A DNA stretch of 6,869 nucleotides from Armatimonadota bacterium (GTDB taxonomy: Bacteria; Armatimonadota; SYMT01): positions 1-6,869 of the forward strand of contig JAJFMS010000181.1 of assembly GCA_020696885.1 (NCBI GenBank), written 5' to 3'. The translations under genes and the position numbers were made by a program. The notes under the pieces were generated by a model that ran no database searches, was not told the origin of the DNA, and saw only the letters and a program-made list of their open reading frames with translations. Of the stretch, positions 1 through 5,626 are shown piece by piece. Numbering within the stretch: position 1 is the first letter of the stretch; each line of letters opens with the position of its first letter.

Positions 1-705
1 GGTCGCCCGGTGACGGTCATCTCGCTCGCCCGGCTGCTGCACCTGAAGACGCCGGACGCTTCCCACCCGGAGCGCTTTCGCCCGGAGCGGCCCGGAGCGT
101 GTATCCTGCTCGCGATGGGCACGGACCGGCTGGGCCTGCTGGTGGACGAGCTGCTGGATGAGCAGGAGATCGTGTTGAAGCAGCTCGGGGCGATGCTGAA
201 GCGGGTGCCGAACATCGCCGGGGCCACGATTTTGGGCACCGGCGACGTCTGCATGGTGTTGAACACCGGCGACCTGCTGAAGAGCGCCCGGAAATGCACG
301 TCCCAGGTGCGGGAGCCCCAGGCCCGGGCCGCGGTGGAGCGCAAGCCGGTGATCCTGGTGGTGGAGGACTCGATCACCACCCGAACCCAGGAGAAGCGGA
401 TTCTGGAAGGAGCAGGCTACGAGGTGGTCACGGCCGTGGACGGGCTGGATGGCTACAACAAGCTCCGCTCCCGCGCCTTCGACGCCGTAGTCTCGGATAT
501 CGAGATGCCGAACATGGATGGGCTGACGCTCACCGCCCGGATCCGGCAAGATCCGGCCTACCGGGAGCTGCCGATCATTCTCGTCACCGCCCTCGCCTCG
601 GCCGAGAGCCGGCGCAAGGGGGTGGATGCGGGGGCCAACGCGTACCTGATCAAGTCCACGTTCGACCAGGCGGACCTGCTGGAAACGCTCCGGAGACTAC
701 TGTGA
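1..705 (+). CDS. cheA: Hybrid chemotaxis histidine kinase CheA, 3' end (CheW-like domain plus C-terminal receiver), partial
   Basis: The reading frame is open from the first base, so the gene starts outside the window; only about 234 C-terminal residues are visible. Residues 1 to about 97 look like the end of the CheA regulatory (CheW-like) domain, with the usual GRPVTVISLARLL start and a later LLVDELLDEQEIVLKQLG segment. This domain docks CheA to CheW and receptors in the signalling array. After a short linker comes a full receiver domain (VILVVEDS onward) with the acidic pair E-D, phospho-acceptor D in VVSDIEMPNMDG (codon 496-498), conserved T in LVTA and K in YLIKS, so it should accept phosphate. 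A CheA with a fused receiver is typical of alternative chemosensory systems such as WspE and FrzE rather than the flagellar E. coli type; the fused receiver often acts as a phosphate sink or a relay. CheB follows after 25 bp, almost certainly in the same operon. The kinase core and Hpt domain are not visible, so the CheA assignment rests on the CheW-REC order and the neighbour. Confidence 0.9.
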   Translation, partial: GRPVTVISLARLLHLKTPDASHPERFRPERPGACILLAMGTDRLGLLVDELLDEQEIVLKQLGAMLKRVPNIAGATILGTGDVCMVLNTGDLLKSARKCTSQVREPQARAAVERKPVILVVEDSITTRTQEKRILEGAGYEVVTAVDGLDGYNKLRSRAFDAVVSDIEMPNMDGLTLTARIRQDPAYRELPIILVTALASAESRRKGVDAGANAYLIKSTFDQADLLETLRRLL

Positions 706-730
706 GCGAGATAGAGACAGGCCGCCGTCC

Positions 731-1792
731 ATGAACCGTGCCCCCATCCGCGTGCTGCTGGTGGATCACTCGCCGGCGGCCCTCACCACGCTGAAACGGA
801 TGCTTGCCGCCTCCCCCGGCATCTCGGTGGTCGGCACCGCCAGCACCGGCCAGGCGGCGCTCCAGATGATCCCCCGGCTGCAGCCGGACGTGATCTGCAC
901 GGATCTCGTGATGCCCGGCATGGATGGCCTGCAGCTCACGCGGGAGGTGATGGCCCGGTTCCCGCGGCCGATCCTGGTGGTTAGCTCCGCGGGCCGGGCA
1001 AAGGTGGGTGACCCGGTGCTGGAAGCCGGGGCGCTGGACATCCTACCGAAGCCGGCCGGAGAGACCGCGGCGGACTACGAGCGGCTGACCCGCGATCTTG
1101 CCGCCAAGATTCGGATCGTGGCCGGGGTGCACGTGTTCCGCCGGGCTAACGGTGCGACCCGAGTCGGCGCGGAGGCGCCCACCCCCGCCGCGCCCGCACC
1201 GCGGGGGAGGCGGGCGGCCGACGCCCGGCTCGTGGTGATCGGCGCCTCCACCGGGGGGCCGCTGGTGCTTCGCGCCATCGTGGAGCAGCTTCCCGAGAAC
1301 TACGCGCTGCCGGTGATCTGCGTGCAGCACATCAGCAACGGATTCCTGGCCGGGCTGGTGGACTGGCTCGGCGGCCAGGCTCGCGTGCGAGTGAAGATCG
1401 CCGAGTCCGGGGAGCAGCCGACCGGTGGGACCGTTTACTTCCCCGCGGAGAACAGCCACCTGGAGCTGGACGCGCACGGGAACCTCCTGAACACCCACAA
1501 GCCGCCGATGGATGGCCACCGGCCGTCCATTACGACCACCATGCTCTCCGTGGCGTCCTACTACGGGAACTCCGCCGTGGGGGTGCTGCTGACCGGGATG
1601 GGCACGGATGGCGCCGCGGGTCTACTGGCGATTGCCGAAGGCGGCGGTATGACCATCGCGCAGGACGAGGCGAGCTGTGTGGTCTTCGGGATGCCCAAGG
1701 ACGCCATCGCCCGCGGCGCGGCGCAGCACGTGCTGCCCCCGGCCGAGATCGCCCGGCTGTTGAGCGAGCTTCGTGCCGCTCCCACGCGCTAA
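731..1792 (+). CDS. cheB: Chemotaxis response regulator protein-glutamate methylesterase CheB (WspF-like)
   Basis: This 353-residue protein has the normal length and two-domain layout of CheB. Residues 5-125 form a receiver with phospho-acceptor D58 (CTDLVMPGMDG), S85 and K107 (LPKP). A proline/alanine-rich linker spans about 140-165, and the methylesterase domain runs from about 166 to 350. The catalytic triad is visible as S173 in GASTGGP, H200 in VQHIS and D293 in GMGTDGA. The enzyme removes methyl groups from receptor glutamates (and deamidates glutamines) to adapt the chemosensory array; phosphorylation of the receiver by CheA relieves inhibition. The receiver is odd: the acidic pair normally reading D-D is D12-H13 (VDHS), so the residue that directly ligands Mg2+ in CheY-type receivers is a histidine. 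The start is the only ATG near the receiver; the upstream sequence has only a weak AGG-type ribosome site, consistent with coupling to the preceding cheA. No terminator is seen downstream. Confidence 0.95.
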   Translation: MNRAPIRVLLVDHSPAALTTLKRMLAASPGISVVGTASTGQAALQMIPRLQPDVICTDLVMPGMDGLQLTREVMARFPRPILVVSSAGRAKVGDPVLEAGALDILPKPAGETAADYERLTRDLAAKIRIVAGVHVFRRANGATRVGAEAPTPAAPAPRGRRAADARLVVIGASTGGPLVLRAIVEQLPENYALPVICVQHISNGFLAGLVDWLGGQARVRVKIAESGEQPTGGTVYFPAENSHLELDAHGNLLNTHKPPMDGHRPSITTTMLSVASYYGNSAVGVLLTGMGTDGAAGLLAIAEGGGMTIAQDEASCVVFGMPKDAIARGAAQHVLPPAEIARLLSELRAAPTR

Positions 1793-1820
1793 GGAGCCGG
1801 CCTCGGGCGACAGGATTAAC

Positions 1821-1846
1821 CGCAGAGACGCAGAGAGCGCAGAGGG
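1821..1846. repeat. CGCAGAGA short-period repeat (three units) after cheB
   Basis: Three consecutive units, CGCAGAGA, CGCAGAGAG and CGCAGAGGG, lie just downstream of the cheB stop and are preceded by GATTAAC. Similar ACCGCAGAGACGCAGAG strings occur as dispersed intergenic elements in many large environmental genomes and are often mis-called as short proteins containing NRRDAESAEG-like peptides; that comparison is from memory. The tract lies between two convergent genes and has no apparent coding role. Confidence 0.6.
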
Positions 1847-1881
1847 AGAAATGGGAGGTGACGGGGTAACACGCAGCAACA

Positions 1882-1914
1882 CTCCAGTTCTCCACTACTC
1901 CATCACTCCTACTA
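1882..1914. repeat. 8-bp periodic CTCC repeat overlapping the stop codon of the cyclase gene
   Basis: CTCC recurs at 1882, 1890, 1898 and 1906 with an exact 8-base period (units CTCCAGTT, CTCCACTA, CTCCATCA, CTCCTACT). The last unit runs into the stop codon (TAG, minus strand, 1912-1914) of the REC-GGDEF gene. Together with the CGCAGAGA tract 36 bp to its left, it fills most of the 119-bp spacer between convergent genes. The function is unknown; it may be part of a dispersed non-coding element. Confidence 0.55.
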
Positions 1915-2820
1915 CGACTCGGAGCCGTTTGCGGGGGTGCGGGTCCGCTTCTGGGCGCGTTTCTGGGCGTACATCACAGCGTCCGCTTCGGCGAGCTGGG
2001 CTTCCAGGGTCCGCTCGGGGTCGAAGGTGATTACTCCCATACTCGCCGAGAGGCGGTAGGGCCGCTGGCGGGTGGCGTTGGCATAGTCCAGCCCGTGCTG
2101 CAGTCGCATGGTCGGCATCCCGTCGGCGCTTACACCGTCCACCACCATCAGCACGGCGAACTCGTCGCCGCCAAGGCGCGCGGCGATGTCCGAGTTGCGG
2201 AACGTCTGCCGCAGGATCTCCGCGAACTCCACGAGCGCCGAGTCCCCCTCGGTGTGCCCGTAGGTATCGTTGATCTGCTTCAGGCCGTCCAGGTCGAGGA
2301 ACACGAGCTGTGCGGAGCGGCCCAGCCGGCGCGCCATCTGCGCCGAGTGCTCCGCCAGCATCAGGAATCCGCGGCGGTTGTAGAGATCAGTGAGCTCATC
2401 CTTCAGGACCTGATTCCGGAGCTCGACCAGCACCTCGTGCCGTGCGATCGCGTATTGGATGCAGCGCGTGAGCTGGAGAGGGTCCACCTGCCCCTTAAAG
2501 AGGTAATCCTGGGCGCCCTCTCGGACGGCGTTCAGGGCGATCGCCTCGTCATCCAGGCTGGTGAGCACGATGATCGGCGTCTCCGGGCTCTCTTGATGGA
2601 CCCGGTAAAAGGTGTCGAACCCGTAGCTGTCCGGTAGCCAGAGGTCGCAGAGGACGAGATCGACCCGCTCCCGGTGCAAAAACGCGATCGCTTCCGAGAG
2701 TTGCCCGGCCTGGGACAGCCGGTAGCCGCCGAAGAACGCCTTCTCCAGCATCCTGCGAAGAACCAGCGCCTGCACAGGGCTGTCTTCGACCAGCAAGATG
2801 TGAAGCTGCTTTTGATTCAC
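1912..2820 (-). CDS. Response regulator diguanylate cyclase, REC-GGDEF (WspR-like)
   Basis: This 302-residue protein makes cyclic di-GMP from two GTP under phosphorylation control. Counting from the GTG at 2820, residues 6-125 form a receiver with E12, D13, phospho-acceptor D59 (LCDLWLPDSYG), T87 and K109. Residues about 135-300 form a GGDEF domain. They include an LTDLYNRR motif (143-150; the usual LTGLxNRR has G where this has D), metal-binding D176 in LDLDGLKQIND, an intact active-site GGDEF (217-221) and an RxxD inhibitory I-site (RNSD, 208-211) exactly five residues before it. The sequence therefore predicts an active, product-inhibited cyclase. It lies tail-to-tail with cheB and a hybrid CheA, the same three protein types as Wsp. 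The start was chosen because AGGTGG lies five bases upstream of GTG 2820 and the receiver begins immediately. An in-frame GTG at 2886 would add 22 low-conservation residues but has no properly spaced ribosome site. Confidence 0.93.
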   Translation of the reverse strand: MNQKQLHILLVEDSPVQALVLRRMLEKAFFGGYRLSQAGQLSEAIAFLHRERVDLVLCDLWLPDSYGFDTFYRVHQESPETPIIVLTSLDDEAIALNAVREGAQDYLFKGQVDPLQLTRCIQYAIARHEVLVELRNQVLKDELTDLYNRRGFLMLAEHSAQMARRLGRSAQLVFLDLDGLKQINDTYGHTEGDSALVEFAEILRQTFRNSDIAARLGGDEFAVLMVVDGVSADGMPTMRLQHGLDYANATRQRPYRLSASMGVITFDPERTLEAQLAEADAVMYAQKRAQKRTRTPANGSES

Positions 2821-2825
2821 CGGTT

Positions 2826-2831
2826 CCACCT
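2826..2831 (-). promoter_or_regulatory. Ribosome binding site deciding the start of the REC-GGDEF gene
   Basis: On the minus strand AGGTGG is followed by five bases and then the GTG at 2820-2818. The alternative GTG at 2886 has its nearest AGG-like string directly abutting the codon, which is too close to work. This favours the shorter protein. Confidence 0.5.
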
Positions 2832-2885
2832 GGCCCACTTGCGTGCCACGACGAGTGGACTCGACTCGCGTCGTCCCTTTCGACA

Positions 2886-2927
2886 CACCTGGGGGCCGCC
2901 CACTTGCTCATTGTCGGTTCCCAGGTG
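2886..2927. repeat. 8-bp inverted repeat in the leader of the REC-GGDEF gene
   Basis: CACCTGGG (2886-2893) and CCCAGGTG (2920-2927) are perfect reverse complements separated by 26 bases. They lie upstream of the preferred GTG start and could be an operator or a leader hairpin. A chance occurrence is possible at this GC content. Confidence 0.3.
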
Positions 2928-3020
2928 CATCCGGTGCTTCCCGACGACCACCATTCCTCCTTTGCCGACGCTGTGATAGGGATGGAAATTCTATCGGGTA
3001 CGGGACCGCCACCAGGGAGA

Positions 3021-3099
3021 CCTCCCCCAGCCCCTCCTTGGTAAGGAGGGGAGTTGCGGCGGTGTGGGGCACAGCGGCGTTTCCCGCGGCGCAGTTCCC
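3021..3099. repeat. Palindromic element, copy 1 (CCCCTCCTT-GGT-AAGGAGGGG)
   Basis: A perfect 9-bp hairpin has arms 3031-3039 and 3043-3051 around a GGT loop. Its right arm overlaps the left arm of a second possible helix: 3049-3058 (GGGAGTTGCG) can pair as RNA with 3090-3099 (CGCAGTTCCC), using two adjacent G-U wobbles. The two helices are mutually exclusive. Copy 2 at 3151-3210 has the same layout. CCTCCTTGGTAAGGAGG palindromes are known to me as dispersed intergenic repeats in several bacterial lineages. Confidence 0.65.
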
Positions 3100-3150
3100 G
3101 CATTGTAAACGCGAAGCCCTGCGGGCGCGGCGCTACGTCGTGCGCGAAGG

Positions 3151-3210
3151 TCTCCCCTCCTTGGTGAGGAGGGGAGCTGCGGCGGTTTAGGATAGCGGCG
3201 CAGCTCCCCT
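3151..3210. repeat. Palindromic element, copy 2 (CTCCCCTCCT / AGGAGGGGAG)
   Basis: A 10-bp perfect hairpin has arms 3152-3161 and 3167-3176 around TGGTG. Its right arm is shared with an alternative 12-bp helix: AGGGGAGCTGCG (3170-3181) with CGCAGCTCCCCT (3199-3210). The stretch GAGGGGAGYTGCGGCGGT is common to copies 1 and 2, so they are direct repeats in the same orientation. It ends 30 bp past the stop of the VOC gene on the minus strand and could act as a terminator or mRNA-end structure, though no U-tract follows. Confidence 0.65.
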
Positions 3211-3239
3211 AGCCAGCGCCGCTGTGCCGGGGGAGTTCG

Positions 3240-3665
3240 CTAGGCCTCGGCGAGGCAGTCGGTCTTCTGGCAGTTGATCATCCAGGGAGTCCCGAACCGG
3301 TCCGTGAGCATGCCGAAGCGCAGAGCCCAGAACGTCTCCTGGATCGGCATCCGGACGTCGGCGCCATCGGAAAGCGCGGCGAATACGCGGTCCGCCTCTT
3401 CAGGGTCTTCGATGTGGATCGACACGGCAAACCCTTGCGGGGTCTGGGCCTCTCCGGGCGCGAAGTCCGAGGCCATCAGCATGGAGTCGCCCACCTTCAG
3501 GCAGGCGTGCATGATGAGATGCTCGTTCTCCGCGCCCACGAACTCGGCCGCCGGCGTGCCCGCGTGCGACATCATCGCGAGGATCGTGCCGCCGAGGGCC
3601 TGCTCGTAGAATTTGAACGCCTCTTCGCACTTGCCGGCGAAGTTGAGGTAAGGGGTCAGCACCAT
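3240..3665 (-). CDS. VOC superfamily protein, PhnB/YjdN-like (glyoxalase-fold)
   Basis: This is a 141-residue soluble protein of the PhnB-like branch of the vicinal oxygen chelate fold, close to the usual length of about 140-150. It opens with LTPYLNFAGKCEEAFKFYEQALGG, typical of the first half-domain; IMHACLKVGDSMLMASD (51-67) and a C-terminal FGMLTDRFGTPWMINC (117-132) are also family hallmarks. Family members are homodimers of paired beta-alpha-beta-beta-beta modules. Most are uncharacterised, and the old label 3-demethylubiquinone methyltransferase is unreliable. The ATG has AAAGGAA seven bases upstream on the minus strand. No signal peptide is present, so it should be cytosolic. The gene is flanked by repeat-rich spacers on both sides, so it is probably its own transcription unit. 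The substrate cannot be inferred. Confidence 0.9.
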   Translation of the reverse strand: MVLTPYLNFAGKCEEAFKFYEQALGGTILAMMSHAGTPAAEFVGAENEHLIMHACLKVGDSMLMASDFAPGEAQTPQGFAVSIHIEDPEEADRVFAALSDGADVRMPIQETFWALRFGMLTDRFGTPWMINCQKTDCLAEA

Positions 3666-3778
3666 GGTTGGTTTCCTTTCGTGGATGGGAACCCCCTCGC
3701 GGAGGCTGGAGATGGATCTTTATTCAGGCCGGGAGCCCATCGGGCAGACCGGCCGCGTGGTCACCGGATGAGCCGAGC

Positions 3779-3798
3779 GTGCTACTTGCTTGTAGCAC
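3779..3798. promoter_or_regulatory. 20-bp dyad, possible operator upstream of the VOC gene
   Basis: GTGCTAC (3779-3785) and GTAGCAC (3792-3798) form perfect 7-bp arms around a 6-base centre. It lies 114 bp upstream of the VOC start and has the size of a dimeric-repressor site. It could equally be a small hairpin. No matching regulator is encoded in the window. Confidence 0.35.
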
Positions 3799-3828
3799 TT
3801 GCTGTCACCCCTGGCCCCGAGCTGGTAG

Positions 3829-3935
3829 TGATCAGTCGACGGCGAATGGGGTGTGGGAGTGTGGGAGTCGGCGCGGAGCGCGGCCTTCGTCTCCCACACC
3901 CCCATACTCCCATTCGCCCTACGGAACCGATCAGA
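3829..3935. repeat. Imperfect long inverted repeat (MITE/REP-like palindromic element)
   Basis: The core arms are 3841-3867, beginning GGCGAATGGG and ending GTGTGGGAG, and 3891-3918, its near reverse complement: with one gap there are only two mismatches. The loop is 23 bases. Outside the core, weaker symmetry continues: TGATCAGT on the left (3829-3836) matches the reverse complement of ACCGATCA on the right (3926-3933), giving an element of roughly 107 bp. The arms contain a G-rich GTGTGGGAGTGTGGGAG tract. It sits between two minus-strand genes, just downstream of the DoxX-like gene, and could fold into a very stable hairpin in the transcript. No transposase is present, so any mobility would depend on an enzyme elsewhere. 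Confidence 0.65.
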
Positions 3936-3945
3936 GCTGACTTGA

Positions 3946-4359
3946 CTACGCCTCGGCTCGTCCGGATATCAGGGCGCGCAGCCGCTCGTCGCGGAGGTAG
4001 AGCCCGGCCCAGAGCAGCGCGCCGATGTAGACCGGGAACAGCAGGTGGCTGAAGAGCGGGCTCCCGACCCGCAGGTGGATCGCCACGGCGCCGCCGAGGT
4101 AGCCGGTTAGCAGGACGGCGCCCAGCATCGAGGTGCGTGGAGCCAGGTAAACCATCAGGCAGAGGAGCTCGATGACGCCCACCGGCACGGCCGCGCTGGC
4201 GGGGAAGCCGAGCTGCTTGAACGCCTCCACCACCGGCGGGATGTTCACCAGGTGGATGGTGCTGTCGAAGAGCAAGAACAGCACGGCGAGGGTGCTGAGA
4301 ATGGTGCCCAACAGATGGCTGGTTTTCGAGTCTGGTACCGCCACGGCCGCTGATTGCAT
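3946..4359 (-). CDS. DoxX-like family integral membrane protein
   Basis: This 137-residue protein has four predicted transmembrane helices at about 17-38, 56-73, 78-95 and 104-122, separated by short loops, as in the DoxX-like family (DoxX_2 type). Family features visible are TIHLVNIPPVVEAFKQLGFP between helices 1 and 2, a glycine-rich third helix with GAVAIHLRVGSP, and LLFPVYIGALLWAGLYLRDERLR at the end. Members sit in the cytoplasmic membrane; some relatives are linked to quinone or thiosulfate metabolism, but this branch has no established function. The ATG at 4359 was chosen because AGAGG lies six to seven bases upstream; an in-frame GTG at 4410 would add 17 residues but has no ribosome site. 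The stop is just 10 bp from the inverted-repeat element, and the aldo/keto reductase ends 148 bp upstream. Confidence 0.85.
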   Translation of the reverse strand: MQSAAVAVPDSKTSHLLGTILSTLAVLFLLFDSTIHLVNIPPVVEAFKQLGFPASAAVPVGVIELLCLMVYLAPRTSMLGAVLLTGYLGGAVAIHLRVGSPLFSHLLFPVYIGALLWAGLYLRDERLRALISGRAEA

Positions 4360-4388
4360 GGATCGCCTCTCTTCCGCTTCCGGAACGT

Positions 4389-4442
4389 CGTTCGACAAGC
4401 CGCGGCGCACTGCTCAACCGCGTTCTATGAAGTGGTCGAACG
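4389..4442. repeat. Small inverted repeat upstream of the DoxX-like gene
   Basis: CGTTCGAC (4389-4396) and GTCGAACG (4435-4442) are perfect reverse complements 38 bases apart, within the 148-bp spacer that must hold any promoter for the DoxX-like gene. It may be a pair of half-sites or chance. Confidence 0.25.
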
Positions 4443-4507
4443 GAGACGAGGTAGATCGACACGGCCGCCGGATTCTTTTCCGGACTGCGGTTTCGGCGTG
4501 GGCGAGA

Positions 4508-5464
4508 TCAGGCGACGGGGCCGAAATGGGCGCCCCAGGTGGCGGCGAGGGCCTTCCCCACCGGGACCAGCGCCTGGCGCTCCTCCACGGAGAGCGGCTG
4601 GAACGACCGGGCCCAGGCCAGGTTGCGCTGGAGCTCCTCGCTGGTTCCCATGCCGATGACGGCGAGCGAAACCGCGGGGAGTGAGAGCGCGTAGCGGAAC
4701 GCGCTCTCCAGGTGCTTCTCGGGCATCATCGAGTTGGTCATCGACTTCTGGTCGTAGCGCATGCCGCCGAAGACCTTCATCGCCACCAGGCCGATGTTCT
4801 TCTTCGCGGCGGCCGGCCAGATACGAGTCTCGAACTCGTAGGTGTGCCGGTCCGCGAAGTTGACGGCGCACATCATCACGTCCAGGTCCGCCTCGCGAAT
4901 GAGCCGCAGGAACCGGCTGGGGCGATGATGCCCGCTCACGCCGATGTGGCGCACCAGGCCGTCGCGTTTCGCCTTGAGGAGCGCCTGGTACACGCCGGAC
5001 TTACCCATTACGGTGGAGACGTCCAGATCCCCGAGGGAATGGATGTGCACCAGGTCGGCGTAGCCGGTCTTCAGCTCCTTCAGATTCTTCTGCAGGATGC
5101 GGAGCGCGGCGTCCCCGCTCGCTTCGTGGCACTTCGTGACGAGGAAGATGTCCTTGCGCCGCTCCTTGAGCACGTGCCCTAACTGCTCCTGGGCCCGGCC
5201 GTAGCCGGTGTTGGTGGGAGCGGTGTCGAAGTAGGTGATCCCCGCGTCGAGCGCTTCGTGGTAGAGCTTGATTCCGTTCGCCAGGCTGCGCCGGATGCCG
5301 CAGGGAGCGGTGCCGAAACCGAGCACGGGAATCCGCATGCCGGTCTTCCCCAGCGTGCGCAGCGGGAGGGGCGCTGCGGCCTGCGCCTCGTTGCCGAGGA
5401 CGCCGGCGCCTGCAATGGCTGCGGCGGACTTAAGAAGCTCGCGACGAGTGACCTGGCGCTCCAT
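4508..5464 (-). CDS. Tat-exported aldo/keto reductase
   Basis: This 318-residue oxidoreductase has the aldo/keto reductase TIM-barrel fold. The N-terminus is a twin-arginine signal: TRRELLK (6-12), a hydrophobic alanine/glycine stretch and AQA at 27-29 as a probable cleavage site, so the protein should be folded with cofactor and exported or membrane-tethered. The mature domain begins PLRTLGKTGMRIPVLGFGT, a classic start for this family. The catalytic tetrad is visible as D80 (YFDTA), Y88 (GYG), K111 (LVTK) and H142 (HIHS). Cofactor-binding segments IGVSGH and VIGMGTSEEL are also present. There is no C-terminal cysteine cluster, so it is not the ferredoxin-fused type. Members reduce carbonyls with NAD(P)H; the substrate here is unknown. 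The ATG has GGAGGG eight bases upstream. It is divergent from the collagen-like gene and heads a run of minus-strand genes. Confidence 0.92.
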   Translation of the reverse strand: MERQVTRRELLKSAAAIAGAGVLGNEAQAAAPLPLRTLGKTGMRIPVLGFGTAPCGIRRSLANGIKLYHEALDAGITYFDTAPTNTGYGRAQEQLGHVLKERRKDIFLVTKCHEASGDAALRILQKNLKELKTGYADLVHIHSLGDLDVSTVMGKSGVYQALLKAKRDGLVRHIGVSGHHRPSRFLRLIREADLDVMMCAVNFADRHTYEFETRIWPAAAKKNIGLVAMKVFGGMRYDQKSMTNSMMPEKHLESAFRYALSLPAVSLAVIGMGTSEELQRNLAWARSFQPLSVEERQALVPVGKALAATWGAHFGPVA

Positions 5465-5626
5465 CGATCAACCCTCCATCAGAATGCTCGCTGGTCCATC
5501 CGGGAGATGTTACCACATAGCGCTGAGTGCAAGGCCGCTCGCTCGGTTTGCTCCCTGTCCCTGCCGGGTAAGACGAGCCGAACCCGTCTGAGCGGCGGCC
5601 AACTATTACGACGAAGAGGGAAACCG
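5465..5626. promoter_or_regulatory. Divergent promoter region between the aldo/keto reductase and the collagen-like gene
   Basis: These 162 bp separate two genes transcribed away from each other and must hold promoters in both directions. GGAGGG (minus strand) serves the reductase, and GAGGG at 5616-5620 (plus strand) serves the collagen-like gene. A weak minus-strand candidate is TTGCAC (5527-5532) with TAACAT downstream at suboptimal spacing. I see no convincing plus-strand -35/-10 pair. Confidence 0.4.

Larger units (their letters stand above)
2928..3239. other. Gene-free spacer between the cyclase and VOC genes
   Basis: This stretch of about 310 bases has no convincing gene: the open frames across it lack ribosome sites and conserved content. 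It must contain the promoter of the minus-strand cyclase gene; I see no clear -35/-10 pair. Its notable contents are the two related palindromic elements at 3021-3099 and 3151-3210, listed separately. The second lies immediately downstream of the VOC gene and may help end its transcript. Confidence 0.6.

Noticed and set aside
1821..1914. Possible CRISPR or tandem-repeat array
   Set aside because: The units are only 8-9 bases with no spacers of constant length and no cas genes nearby.
1773..2030. Plus-strand open frame after cheB containing an NRRDAESAEG-like peptide
   Set aside because: This peptide is the translation of the CGCAGAGA repeat, and the rest overlaps the 3' end of the cyclase gene.
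2095..2637. Plus-strand 180-codon open frame inside the cyclase gene
   Set aside because: It is antisense to conserved GGDEF and receiver motifs and shows no domain of its own; it is typical of GC-rich antisense frames.
4468..4483. CCGGA/TCCGG hairpin downstream of the reductase gene as a terminator
   Set aside because: The stem is only 5 bp and no U-rich tail follows on the minus strand.
5258..5626. Long upstream extension of the collagen-like reading frame
   Set aside because: It overlaps the 5' part of the reductase gene on the other strand and the divergent promoter region, has no conserved content and no ribosome site; the ATG at 5627 has one.
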